Origin: Ooceraea biroi
Lineage: Eukaryota > Arthropoda > Insecta > Hymenoptera > Formicidae
NCBI RefSeq assembly: GCF_003672135.1
Contig: NC_039512.1
Location: 7,472,874 to 7,536,873, forward strand
Direction of reading: 5' to 3'
Length of the DNA stretch: 64,000 nucleotides
Below the pieces are notes generated by a model that was not told the DNA's origin, did no database searches, and worked only from the letters and a program-made list of their open reading frames with translations. Below are positions 1 through 13,900 of the stretch, one piece after another; the stretch's first letter is position 1, and the number at the start of each line of letters is the position of its first letter. The position numbers and the translations under genes are program-made.

Positions 1-3000
1 AGATTAATGTTTTGTATTGATCCGTCCATTATTGATCAAACAGTAATGCTGCCATTATTTATCAATGTGTTATCAACTCGCCACATGCTGGATCACATCA
101 TTATGCTACTATTGTTAACGATTCACTTTGATACTCACATAATTTTGATCAGTTAAAAAAGAAATTTGACTAAATATAATTTTTAAATCTAATTTACATG
201 TATGTATATTAGTTATTCTTTCAGCAATTCTGCTTTCAGTTATTCTTCTATTTTTTATAACACATTAACGCATTTTAATTACTAGATGACATAATATGAA
301 TACACATGCATTTCTGCATAACAAAATATTTGAACATAAGATATGTGGAAAGATAAAGAGGATAGAATAAGAATGAACTTTCGTAACTATCACATTTCCA
401 CATTGACATCACGGACACGTGCCTAAGCACGTAAATTAGGGAGCGTTCTAAAATTAGGGAACAGGCGGTTGAACTCGTATATCCGTTCCATGTGAGAGCA
501 AGAGATTTGCTAGCTTTATCTAAATAAATATACAATCGCTAGCTATATTGAACAAATGTACGTAACGAATACTAAGAGGATCCTCTCATCGAAAGTAGGA
601 TACTTATGTTCTTTTTATCAGAACAAACTTAATATCTGATGCAAACATGGCATGCTACGATTTATTGCGATGTTTTGTAGATGACAAATCTTTAATCAAT
701 CGTTAAATAAAAATATAAAATAAATAATAATGATGAAACGACACACATGATAATTTTATACTGATATATTATTAAAAAATATTTTATGATTTATGCATTT
801 TTTATCATTTTTAAGTTTGGTTAGACTATGCAAACTTTTTATATTAATAAAGTTAATAATATATAATTTAATAATATTTTTCAAGTAATAAAAATAGATA
901 TTAGTTGTTTATTTGTCTAGGTGTAAATCATTATTATGTGCGAATTAAATAATATATAGTATAAAAAAGATTTTATGGGTAATGTAACGGATTTTTAGCT
1001 ATTATAATCTTTGTGTCGTAACAATTCATCGAATCAAGGTTAACTTTATTTTATAGATATATCCTAAGAATATGATGAAATTTTCGTGCGTGTAACCTTC
1101 TCATTTCCGCTGTTTCGTAATCATGGAACTTTATAAGCCTGAATCTTTGATATAATTCACAAAGATGAAGAGTTATATAATAAGAAACCTATAATTTAAT
1201 TTATGTGTTATTTAAATTATTATAATAAATAATTTAATGTTAACATTGTAATAATTATTAAGATTCACTTCTACACATATATGCCAATAATTAATATTTT
1301 TTAATTTTTATATTCGTTAATTCGTTTATATAGTTAAATACAAGATTAAATCTATATCTAATAGAAAAATAATGCTTAAAATAACATATTGTTGTAATGG
1401 CATCAATTTAAATATAAATCTCAAATTTATGCACGCGCGTACAATTAAAACTCTGTAGGGGTTTGCCGCGGACTTTACTTGGCAGCGACACAATGCTGTT
1501 ATTTATATATGTCGGTCTAATATAACATACTCCGAATAGAATGAGTAAATTGCTAGAGACAGTGAGTCACAATGATAAATTACTTGTGCAAATCATTTAG
1601 AAGAACACATGAAACGGAAATTCTAGTATAGTGTAACAGATGTGAATTAACAAACTATGTTTATTTCTATGTTATATTTTCGTAACGTCTCATGAAACAA
1701 AAATAATTATCATTAATGGACCAAAAATTTGATAACAATTTTCATTATCAATGTATCTGAGTTTGCTTCAGTCTTATACTACATGTTCATCCAGTAGTAT
1801 AATAGTTCATACTACGTTCAGAGGGGTTGAAATGTCATTTTCTAGGGAGTATTATTATTGACTGCATGCCGAGTAATTCCTTTCCTGTTATGAATGACCT
1901 TTTCAAATGTAAAAATAATCGTTACCACAATATCATCAAAACCTGCATAGCTTTATACGCAAGCTTTATATACTTTTTTATGTTTCATAAGATTATATGT
2001 ATATATTTTATATATGTATATACAGGGTGAGGCACCTAAAACAGACCACCTGAATATCTCGGCTGTTATTGGTGATAGAAAAAAATGTGTCAGACCAAAC
2101 TTGCATGGTTTCGAGGGACACATAATTTGTTCTAAATAATTTTTTATTAGGTGGACGCGTAGAGGTCATATGAAGGTCAACGTCGTTTTTTTAAATGGTA
2201 TGATATGTTTTTTTACGTACCATCTAGTAGAGCGTTTGAAGATGCGCACATTGATCTACGGGTCAAAATCAATCAAGGTCACTGAAGGCTAAAATTTCTA
2301 AGTGCTAGAACTTTTTCATTTCTGAGTTTACGGTATTTTTAATAGCAGAGAACTCTAGGCAATATAAAAAATAATGATATCATCAACTCAGAACTTCTCG
2401 AAAAAGAAAAAATTTCGAACGGCTAGAACTTTTTCATTTCTGAATTTACGGTATTTTCAATAGCAGAGAACTCTAGGCAATATAAAAAATAATGATATCA
2501 TCAACTCAGAACTTCTCGGAAAAGAAAACATTTCTAAGGGCTAGAACTTTTTCATTTCTGAGTTTACAGTATTTTCAATAGCAGGGAACTCTAGGCAATA
2601 TAAAGTAAATTATTTTCCCTTGCCTTCAGTGACCTTGAATGATTTTGACCCGTAGATCAATGTGCACATCTTCAAACGCTCTACTAGATGGTACGTAAAA
2701 AAACATATCATACCATTTAAAAAAACGAAGTTGACCTTCATATGATCTCTACGCGTCCATCTAATAAAAAACTATTTAGAACAAATTATGTGTCCCTCGA
2801 AACCATACAAGTTTGGTTTGACACATTTTTTTTTTATTATCAATAACAGCCGAGATATTCAGGTAGCCTGTTTTAGGTGCCTCACCCTGTATAACATTTA
2901 CGAAAAGTTTCTTCTTTGAATAAAATCTTGAAAACCAAAGTAAAGTAAATTAGTTTATATAATAAATGAAAGAAGCAAATAAATTAATATAAACTTTATC

Positions 3001-3150
3001 TAAATAGTTCTAATATTTTTATTACAGATATACTATAAATCGCAAGAATAATGTAATCAGATTAATATAATAAATGGAAAAATGATAAATTTATAAAATT
3101 ATACAAAATTAATAAAATTACTTGTAATAACATAAATTCTGGTATAACAG
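1..3150. other. Noncoding sequence upstream of the first visible Piezo exon (intron)
   Basis: AT-rich sequence without a supportable coding exon. The first visible Piezo exon opens at 3151 directly after a splice acceptor (ggtataacag) and begins with the last two bases of a split codon, so at least one coding exon lies further upstream. I looked for it here and found no convincing candidate, so it probably lies left of the window and this stretch is intron. Its only structured element is the foldback repeat at 2023-2889. The short reading frames at 275-535 (-) and 1827-2030 (+) are low-complexity AT-rich chance frames. Confidence 0.6.
2023..2889. repeat. Foldback / MITE-like element, copy A (3 internal units)
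   Basis: A non-autonomous inverted-repeat element. It starts CAGGGTGAGGCACCTAAAAC and ends with the reverse complement, flanked by TA on both sides (2021-2022 and 2890-2891), which fits a TA target-site duplication as in Tc1/mariner-type insertions. The arms are about 267 bp (2023-2289 and 2622-2889) and nearly identical in inverted orientation. The centre holds tandem units of 118 bp, marked by ctctaggc at 2353, 2471 and 2589. No transposase frame is present, so it must be mobilised in trans or be dead. A second, longer copy lies at 58416-59519. Confidence 0.93.
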
Positions 3151-6100
3151 GTACAATATGGAGACCAGTGGGATTGTCGATCGTCTATTTGGGACTAATG
3201 TTATATTCTCCGATGGTCCCAATACCGACGCACAGGACCATGACAGGTCATACAGGAGTATACTTGAAAACCTGCATTTGCCTAGCCTTTATTATAGCTA
3301 TATCTCAGATCATCTTTCATATTGTCCTCCTATCACTACCGCCTTATGGATACTTTCTGCAAAACTGTAAGCAACACTTCTAATCTAATCTAAACATTAT
3401 AATATTATAATCTAAAAATGTTATATTATACAAACACACATACGTACACACATTTTCAGGCGAGTTTATAGAGAAGCTTTTTAGACACATAGGCTTCGTC
3501 AGATTAGATAGTGCATCCGTGTGGGAAATATTTTATTGGCTAACGCCAGAATTCATAGTCTTACCTACCGTGCTTGCAATATATTTTATATGTCGTTTCC
3601 TTACACAAAAACCTATCAATGAAGAGGATAATATTCCTCCTCAAGACAATAATTCTCAAGAGAGGGAAATAGAAGACAGAAACTCAAAGGTACATTAAAG
3701 CATACGATATGTTCAGCATAGAATAAATTTTGTATTTAACAACTAATATTTTTATATACGATAAAATGCGCCACTTTTATTGTATATAAAAATATTAATC
3801 GTTAAATTGCGTTATTTTTCTGAAGGTTTTCAATATTGCTCACTTTAAAACCAATTCCTCTAATGTAAAATACATGTTTAATAACGCATTTTGCGAAAAA
3901 CAAAGTACTGAGAGATAATTTGCATTTACGCGTATCTACAATTTAGATAATCAATTTCCTGGGACGTATCGGCACCTACGTTGTCCTGGCATCATTATGC
4001 TGCACTGCAGCTTTGAAACCATCAATAGAGGCAGCTTTCTACTTCCTGGTTTTTCTCGGAGCCGCAACATGCTGGGCTTGCAATCGAGAACTGCGAAAAG
4101 GTTTTGCCGTGATCTGCAAGATTGTCATGGTCGTGGTGATTGTTCACATCATCGCATTGCTCGCCTACCAGAATGAGTGGCCGCAAGAAATCATTCCAGT
4201 ATCCAGCGCTTGGTCACGTTACTTAATGTTAACTGCAGTTTATCACACCAACTGCAGTCATCCAAGAGATGTGGAGTACACAGATGATGCCGATTGGTTG
4301 ATTTACGGATACGCTTTAAGGCTTTTCTGGTTGTACTACGTTCTTGCGTTGCAGTCCCAGTTTCTCAGTAAGAAACCGGTAAGTTCACGCATTTTCTTGT
4401 CTAATAAAAATTACGGTGCTTTAAAAAATGGTAACTACTAGCTGGTATAATAAAACTAAAGATACATTGGGCAGTGTATGTAGGGATAACATATAGATTT
4501 CTAACATAAAATAATGTTCTTGACATAAGCTTCGTTACCTAGAATTAGTATATTTGAGTAGTACCTTAATTCTTATTTTATTAAAATTACTCAAATTGCT
4601 GTATTACTAACGTAATAATATCGTGTTTTCGTAATAATATCGATGTTAGAAATATATGTAGAGAAATAGTGTCTATAGAAAATAGTATTATTTTGAAAAA
4701 TAAAAATTTGATGTTATGATTTATCACAACAATATAATACTAAAACTAAATATTACAGTTTATAGGGAAATTTTATTAGAAATAGTATATCGAATAGCAC
4801 ATTCCTTTTCTTTGTATCAAAACTTCTCTTAGAACTTGGACTATTTTAAAGTTAAAATCTTCCCAAGCTATTCGCTAGCTGCTTATTGGGTGCAACATAA
4901 TTAATCCATTTATGGAGAAGGATAATTAACGTTGACTCTGCAACTAACAGGTGGCCTAATAAAACCTTTAAATTCATGTATTTGAAAGTGTCAACGCCTG
5001 ATTAATTTTGCTAAATGAGCTTGTTAAAACTAGGAGATCGCCAAATATTGATTAAATTTTCCTTGCAAAATTGCAAGAGTAATATCTTTGTGCAATGATA
5101 TTAGAGAGTTTATTTTTATTTACATTTACATATTTTATATAAATATAGAGCAGTCTATTTGTTAATTATGACTTGTTAAGTAACTTTGCTTTAATATTCT
5201 ATTTTTGATAGAAACAAAAATAGGAAAAACAAGAAACAACAAAAAGAGAAAAATAATACGGAAATAATTACGGAAATTATTATGGTAATTTAGAAGATTT
5301 GAACAATTTGCAAGCCTGAAAACAGTTTGAAAGCTTTGACAGTTCTAAGTTCGACTAAGTTTGCAATCTTGGCGATTTCAAAATTAAATATGATTTGTGG
5401 AGGAATTTGCTGAAAATATCTTGCTTTTACTAACGAGGCATTACAGGCACAGAAAACGAAACGATTAAGCGGTAGATTGGAGAACTTGGACACTCCATTG
5501 TCTAGGCATGTGTCCGTCAGACGTAGGACACCTTCCCAAAGATGGCAATCGGCACGACGTAAAGCTCGTGTAAGATTTCGTCTCACATGAGCCGATTCGC
5601 TATATGATTAATGTTTCTATATGTTTGTAATTATAGAATTTGTTTTTTTGTCAGCTGTATTTTCAGATTTTATCTTAGCTGATATGTAGCGCATTGGGGA
5701 TGCCAAAAATTACATAAATATCTCTGTTCTTAATTCGTCTTTTAATTATTTAATTTAATCCAATTTTAATAGGAATGTCACTAACTTCTCAAAGTTTTTC
5801 TGAGTTACTAAATTCTAATTTTTAAACATACTATTTATGCATTTAATATCTTTAATCTTAATATCTTTGAATTCTTTATATTTTCATTTCATGAGAAGTT
5901 TTAAATTTTTATTAATTACATTTTAAACATTTTTTTCGATGTTTTTATATTTTTTTATAATTCTATCTTCTATATAATTTCTTTTTTTGTATTTGCAAAT
6001 TATCTGTAATATATTAGCTACTAATTGATAATATAAAACATGCACGCAATCAACATTTGCACCTACAAGCGATTCTAATTTGAGAAGCTATTGACATTAT

Positions 6101-9100
6101 TCACGCAGCTTTTACTATCAACTTTTAGCCACAAAAAGGTTCTCTTGAAGAATTGATATTTGTAAAAAATTGTCCTGCTTATTTTAAAATATTTTTTGTA
6201 TTCTTACTTGCTATCGCCTTCCAGATGTACCATTGTTGTTTAATGCTGAGCAAAATCCTTTTCCGTTTGGAAACATGCAAATGTGCTGCATGTTTAGTTT
6301 GCCATTGTTTTAGAAGCCGGTCGTAGATTCTTCGTTACCAACAATTGACGAGCGAACGCCTGTACGTATATCAATTGAATATGCATGATTAATTCATTAA
6401 CTATTTATTTTTCTGGCTTGTGTATGTTACATAAATCAAATTCGTTGAACGGCTTGAAGTTCTATTCGGACAAATGATCATACAATTTGGCAAAATTTGC
6501 ACGAATTGAACTTAATTAATTCCCATACACGCAATCATCAATATTAACAAAACTTAACAAATATTGTAAAAATAAGCGTACACTATTTTGTACGCTTTGC
6601 ATGCTTCTGCCGTTATTATATAGAATAGAAATTTAGAAGAAACATTGAGTCTTAGCATAGAAGGAGAAGCACGGTAATAAAATTTATAGAATAAAATATT
6701 ACAGTTTACATCGTTAAAAGTATTACATCACTAAAAAATATAGCATTTGTTTTGCTGTACAGCTGATGCGATTTGGATCCGGAAGAGCGGGCCTTCTTCA
6801 GGATTCTACTACCGGGAGTATCATCGTCAACCAAGATGGTCATCCGGATGATAGCATACAGATGCAGAGCCTCAGTGAGGGTAACGATTAAAATATATAA
6901 TACGCAATGTTATGTGTAAACAGAATGGAATTTATGATTAATTAATGATATATAATTTAGGAGTACCTGATGAGACGCCAGGTATCATCGAACAAATAAT
7001 CATGGCAGTGTATTCTATTTTCCAATTAATAGTTAATTCATCATATCTTGCTACAAATATAATAATGATGGTAAGTATGTGATAAAATATAACATTTTAG
7101 AATAATTAATTCAGAAAATCTCATTATATTTCCTTTTTATAATTTTTCAGACATGGAGTATAATGTATCATAGTTGGACGACATTTGTCCTGCTTCTATG
7201 GGCACTAATTTTATGGATGGTTCCGGATAAACGTGCTTCTATGATGAAATGTTCTCCCTTCATCGTGTTCTATGCGACCCTCTTACTTCTTGGACAATAT
7301 GTTTACAGCATGGACTTGACTGATCAAGAATTGCCGACAGTGGTGAGCGGCATCGAAATTTCTGAGATTGGCTTCATCAAAGCCGATAAACTCAGTCGCT
7401 GGCACTTAATAGTTAAGGTACATTCCTTGCAAATAACATCTAATGTTTTTGAAAATAGATTTATAATTTTTTACTTTATATTATAAATGTACTTACATAT
7501 AATTATATATATAAATTTTTTGTATAATATAAATTGTATTATATTATTACATTGAAATATATTTAATATATAATTTATTTTTTCACAGTGCCTATTCATA
7601 TCAATGTTTTGGATCACTCTCAGGCAATACATGACAGAACGAAAACAGCAAAAACGGTCTTCTGCCTTGAAAGACATGGTAGCGCCGTTACACATATCTG
7701 TTTCGACAGCAGCTACAACTGCTATGAGCCATGATGCACCAGAGATTAAGAGCCAATTTATGAAAAATGTTGGAAAACTATTGCATAATTTATTGACCAA
7801 ATTTTGGATTGCCGTAGTGGCGATTATGCTGTTTATTTGCGGCATTACGGGAGAACGCATGACAGTCTTTAGAATTATTTATATGTCACTGTTTCTCTTC
7901 TTCGTTATTACATTCCAGGTATGTAAAGCGATATAACAAATACTCAGAGAAACAAATATTCAGTTTATATTTGCTAATGAAAACATTAAATATTAAATTG
8001 TAACATTTCAGATATCGTGGATAGCCTGGAGAAGAATAATGTATGGATTTTGGCTAACTGTCATTGGATACTCAATAATCATGCTAATTCTTGTATATAC
8101 ATATCAATTCAAAAATTTTCCTTCATACTGGGAATATCTTGGTATAGATCAAGATCTGTAAGTAATCATTGCTTAATTATTTTTCATTAAACTTTAATTA
8201 ATTCATTAACTTTAATTCAATATCTTAGTGAGTACAATTATATATTATTTTAGGCAAATGGACATTGGACTAGAGTCCTACGAAATCAAAGATTTATTCG
8301 TGAGATTGCTAACGCCGACGTTTTTCGTTATCATCACAGTACTTCAGATTCATTATTTCCACAAAGACTTTCTTGAAGTTACTAATATTGACAGATTAGG
8401 GTTTGTAAAAGCACTTTTATGGCAATATTATTGCACAATAACGCTAAATTTTAAATATTTAGAAGTATAACTTGTGTGTGTGATTGATTTTAGACCTGAA
8501 AGCTCGTTTAGACGTGCCAGTTTAGGACATTCTCCTAGCTTAAATATTCCAGTGTCTTCGCCAGCTGACGTTACGCTCACCGAAGACGAAAAGTATACGA
8601 TGTACACGTTGAAACAGTTAAAACGTATGCTCTACATTTATTTACGTTTAAAAATAAATTATTTTTACTTTACTTATGGAATATTATTATGTAGATATTT
8701 TTAAACTTATTTACAGACATGTCAAAATTAGAAAGAATTGCGCTGTTTCGAAAAATAACAAAACATATAGTGAATTTTTATAATAACACTTGGCTCTTCC
8801 TCGAAATTCACATGCAAAAGATTATTTTTATTTCATTCATCCTTTTGTGTGTCAATGATGTGAGTAAAATTATTCTGATGCATATCCACGCACCGTTATA
8901 ACAGTGAAAAATAAGTTAATTATATATATTTGTTCATATATAGATATGCGCAATAAATTTCTTCTTTATCGTCGCCGTAGTCATAATGATCAATTTTAGA
9001 AGAAACATACAGATAACAACGATTAATGTAATGGCTGCGATCATATCGCTTCTCATGGTTACCAAAATGTTGTATCAAATTCAATATATTAATCATGATA

Positions 9101-10997
9101 ATTGGGATGTCAATTGCACGGTAAGATTCATTAAATAAATCTTTACATATTGTATTAGAACAAATAAAATATTTAATATGATTGAAAAATTTATTATATC
9201 ATCAGGCATTAATCAATGAATTATTTCAGAAAAATATTAATGAAGAAAATCAGCAATATGCAAGCAACAATACGATCTACAATATAGCCGAATGGTTCGG
9301 GATGAGAAAAGCAGAACCAGGTAGACTACCAGAACTGTTGAAGGGCTACATTGGCATCGTTACTGTAACGACCTTTAGGAAGATAATCAGAATCCGTCAA
9401 TGGTTTTATCGTCATAATAAAGGAGAATCTCTGGACACTCCTCAAGTGATGTTCCCAAGAATCACTAGGGCCGATGCTGACAAAGGATTGCCGGAGTGCT
9501 TGAAATTCCTCTTCAATTATGGCTTCTATAAATTCGGCCTTGAGATATGCTTCATCGGAATCGTCACGCTGATCGGCACTAGATTAGACTTTTATTCCGT
9601 TTTGTACAGTATGTGGTTACTGCTTTTCTTTCCGTTGAAGAGGAAAACCGTGGCCCGAATTTGGCCTATATTTAAACTTTTTGCCATAATTCTTCTACCC
9701 ATACAGTATGCCATCGTCGTAGCTCCGCCTTCATGGCTCTGCATAGGTAATGCGATTACATTGACTAGATATTAAATTAAATGAGAGCGATAACCAACAA
9801 GATTCTATTCGGGTCTGTCTTAGAATATCCATGGGACGAATCTGATGTAATGAGGAGGCTACAGGAATGGATGTACCTACCTGATCCAGATTTTCCACCA
9901 AATCCCAAAAAACTGATTTGTAAGTTTATAATTTCAAAGCAGAATATCTGAAATCTTTTTATTTATATCTTTTTTCTTTTACATTTAGGTGACTTCATCT
10001 TATTAATGATGATAGTGCGGCAAAGTCTGGTCTTCCACGTTGAACAGCAAAACTTTTTACTTTCTAACAACGATTTCGTAGCTGGACATAATTACTCTGT
10101 TTTCCAAGATATGGAGAAACCAAATTTTGTGAATCCTGTGAAGGATTACGTGTCTCACATACATTCATGGCTAGATGTAGCTAAGCGTGGTTTCCTGATG
10201 AGTCTCATGTGGGTGACTTTGTCGATTATGTTCTTGGCTGGAACAAAAAGAACGAATCTTTTCTCTCTTGGCTACCTCATAGGAGCGTTCATATTTCTTT
10301 GGCAAGGAAGCGATTTTTACCTAAGACCAACGAAGACTATCTTAAAGTGGTGGAACCTGCTGATTGGATATTGTGTCATCGTTATCTTCTCGAAAGCCTT
10401 ACTTCAGGGTGTGGGTTGCGTTCTTATCAAAGATGTAAGTAATTCTTAAAAAACTTATTTTTATTCTATGTATCAATTTTAATTATATTTTTGTGTAAGA
10501 TGCACATTAATGTATTTCTTTAACTTTAATCACATATTTTAACACACTATTATGTATACATAAAAATATATATAAATTAATATACCTTTTCTTATATTAG
10601 CTCGAACGTTCAGCATGTTGGTTGATTCAGCTGCTGGGTATCGCATGTCTGAAGAAATTCAGGAGCGCTAGTGATATAGTGTTGGATCCCACTGAGTGCA
10701 ATGTTCCTCGTGAGGACATTGGCATGGTCTGGGATGGACTATGCTTTAGTTTCCTCTTGATACAGAAACGCTTTTTCAAAAGCTACTACTTTTTCCACCT
10801 AGTGGACGAGACGAAAGCTATGAGCGTTCTAGCATCTCGCGGTGCAGAATTACTCGAAGAGTTGCATCAGAAGCGGATAGACATTCAAGAAAATGTGGAG
10901 AAAACCGTCTTAGAAAAATTAAAGTTTAAGATGGATAAGATCAAGGCCAATCAGCAAAGGATAAAAAGTTATATAGAACCTCAAATTCACAAACACG
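3151..10997 (+). other. Piezo: Piezo blade exons and beam helix
   Basis: Exons 1-16 of the visible gene encode repeated hydrophobic helices of the propeller blade. Examples are RPVGLSIVYLGLMLYSP at the left end, WSIMYHSWTTFVLLLWALIL in exon 7151-7417 and FKFGLEICFIGIV-like helices in 9206-9746. The last exon (10601-10997) ends in a long charged amphipathic helix (LASRGAELLEELHQKR, then KLKFKMDKIKANQQRIKSY). By alignment with the family this is the beam that links blade to pore. Most introns are under 150 nt; the 2.4-kb one at 4379-6762 is the exception. Confidence 0.85.
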
Positions 10998-13900
10998 GTA
11001 AGACAATCATTGAAAATATACACTACCAGTTTAGAATATAATATCTTATCGAAGCGGTTCTAAAGAAAACATAAATCTTTGAAAACAAGCGGTTATGAAG
11101 TTCTATTTAAATTAACTATTTTTTCATTACTGGTTTGGCTAAAATTTTCCTCTCTATTTTCGAGAATAATACGGTTAACACTGAATGATGTTATATATAT
11201 TTATTCACATCTAAAGTAAAGATTTTTTAAAAGATGACGTTTCAATGCGCATTTAAATAAAATTTGTTGAATTTTATTGAATTTTGAGCATTTGGTTCGA
11301 ATATGAGCATTGTTTTATAAAGAACAAGAATGAGTATTTTCGATACATTATTGCACAAGCTTGGTTATGCGAATCGGTACGATGTTCGAGTGTCACATAT
11401 GCAAAAAAAACAGAAGGAAATTGTTGATCAAACCAATATATCTCAATTTCTTTTAAACTGTGTTATAATGTTTCTCGACATTATGCCACGTGTGAAATGT
11501 ATGACATCCAATATATCTATCTTTAATGCATCAAAAAAGAGGGACAAGCGCCGTTGGCAAGAACTTCCAGTGTAAGCTCCTGCGTGTCCTCGGGTCATAC
11601 GCCACCGCAGGGGTATCAGACACCTCTGGACGAGGATGATGATGAGCCGCCCCCGCTGACGCCACGGGCAGCGTCCTTGTTACAGGCACCCACACCAAAT
11701 TCTGCCGTAATGACTGTCAGCCTCGAGGGCTACCTCGAACCGACTCGTATCTCATTCGGTTCGCCACCCAGTAGCGAACTAAATCCTCGGGGACCGTCAC
11801 CCGATGAGACGTTTCCAGTGTTTTCACCTCCGCCATATGATCGTAGTCTCATCGATCGATCGTTCACATCCCCCATGAGGCATCGGCGTCAGTCCAGCTT
11901 GCCGATCGGGCCACCATGGATGAACGGACTGCATACTCCGCGCCAGTCGATCATCTCGACGGCTTCCCGTTCCCCGCATTCGCATCACACGTGTAATCAC
12001 TCATCAAGACCAACGTTCTCGTCGGCAGTGCACTATGGTGTCCTGTACATTCGCTTCCTCACGCCTGCATATCTAGATTGTGCTACAATACACACTTTAC
12101 TTTATCTGGTGGTCATCTCGTCTTAGAAGTGGTAGTGTCTTTAAGTGTTCCTTTCTTAGATGCTTATATATGAGATGTTGTACCATATGAAAAAAGTGAC
12201 AACTGAAACTGTTGAAAGAAACTATTGTACATAAGTTCCTGTTCAATCAACCCATTTTGTTATTCTGCTATCTTCTTCTATCATTTTCTTTGAACTGCTT
12301 CTGAGATCAGTTAATCATTTTTTGCTTCTTTTATCATTATTCTCATATTTCATAATCCATAAAATCTACTCATTTATATCCATTTTTAATGGACCATCAT
12401 ATAAATCCAGTTCTTATAAAACGAGCGATTTTCTTCATATTTCTTAATGGATTATTATTTTTCAGCAGTTTTTTCGAGAAAGGAATTGAACAGTCCAATT
12501 ATACGTTAATTAATGTAATATATATGTAACATAGTGTAGTATATACTCTGTATATACTGATATCGCTATTTTTTTTTAGCTTTTTATTTTTATCTTTTAT
12601 ATATGTATATGTTTATTAGATGAACTCTATCCAGAAACGCGGCCGTTGTACAGAATTCATACGCCGAAGACCAATAGAGAGGGTAAATGTACATTTTTTA
12701 AAGATATTCCTTAGCATTATATATCCTAGCAATTGATGTTCTCATTCCAAAATCTAACCAGTTTAATTTGTATATAAAGTGTTTGAGCTAGTACAGATTT
12801 CAGTTTCGTGTACGGTTCTGTCATGTAGTCAATCAATTAGTTGTTTAATTAATTATTGGCATTTATGCGTATATTTGTGCATTTGTAATCAAGAAAATTT
12901 AATAATTATATCATAATCATTATATATAATAATTAACATTGTTGTATAAAATTACTGTATAAAATATATTCGATGTACTTTTATTTTCTTCTAACTATGT
13001 TGTGACTGTGCATGGCTTTTGCTTATACTTATAGTATAAATAATGATTTATAAAAAATTTATAATTTTGTTTTTATACTTAGCTATCAGATCGGGCGATT
13101 ACTACATGTTTGACGATTTGGGTGATGATGTTACTGACTTAATTCCTGATAGCGAAACTGAAAGGAAAGAAAAACAACGTCGCTGTGAACAAGAACAAAA
13201 GGGAAGGAGAATGACTGTTTCAGAGGTATGTAAAATTAAGAAACGTGCATAATATTAAATTACTACTTTGTCTAAAAAATTCTGATATAAACACTTGATG
13301 AGTGTGATTATTAAAAGTTTTATTATAACAATAAGGAAGATTTTTTAAATTTTACTAATCCCTAATCAAGGTATTATGGTTCATCAAGGTGTCTAATAAA
13401 ATTCTAAGTATTTAATAATTAAAATTCAATTTTGTTCATATATATTTATATGAAATTATATGTTTATTATATATTTTATTTTTATTCTTATATATTATTA
13501 TATATATATATATATATTTTTATACATATTTATATTTATAGGAAGACATACAAATCGATATATGCCTAACAAAATATATAATAAGATTGTCAAAAGACAT
13601 TTTTAAATTTCCCTATAAGCATCTCGAATGGACTGCTACAAAGAATGATTAAATTCTTCGTGTGATGATTGCAACCAAAATCTTTCCTCATGCCTGTCAT
13701 CATCAGTGCCCATATTTTCTTTTGCTCTATGATTGCATCTATCATCCCATTGGTTTTCTTTTTTTCTCTTTTTTTTCTCTTCCTCTCACTTTCCTCTTCG
13801 AGGAGGAAGCACACAACATATTCGACCGATACAACGACGCACGAAATTGATCGGTGGATGGAGGAAACCTTAAAAATTGACGCGTAAGTCTCCTTGCAGT

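Noticed and set aside
5290..5586. 98-codon minus-strand frame in a Piezo intron
   Set aside because: No recognisable domain, no splice partners, and opposite to the host gene; within chance length.
13669..13887. Frame through a polypyrimidine tract before Piezo exon 13900
   Set aside because: Not a normal Piezo exon: its donor at 13884 cannot splice to the acceptor at 13899 and its phase does not match. Kept only as a competing-signal finding.
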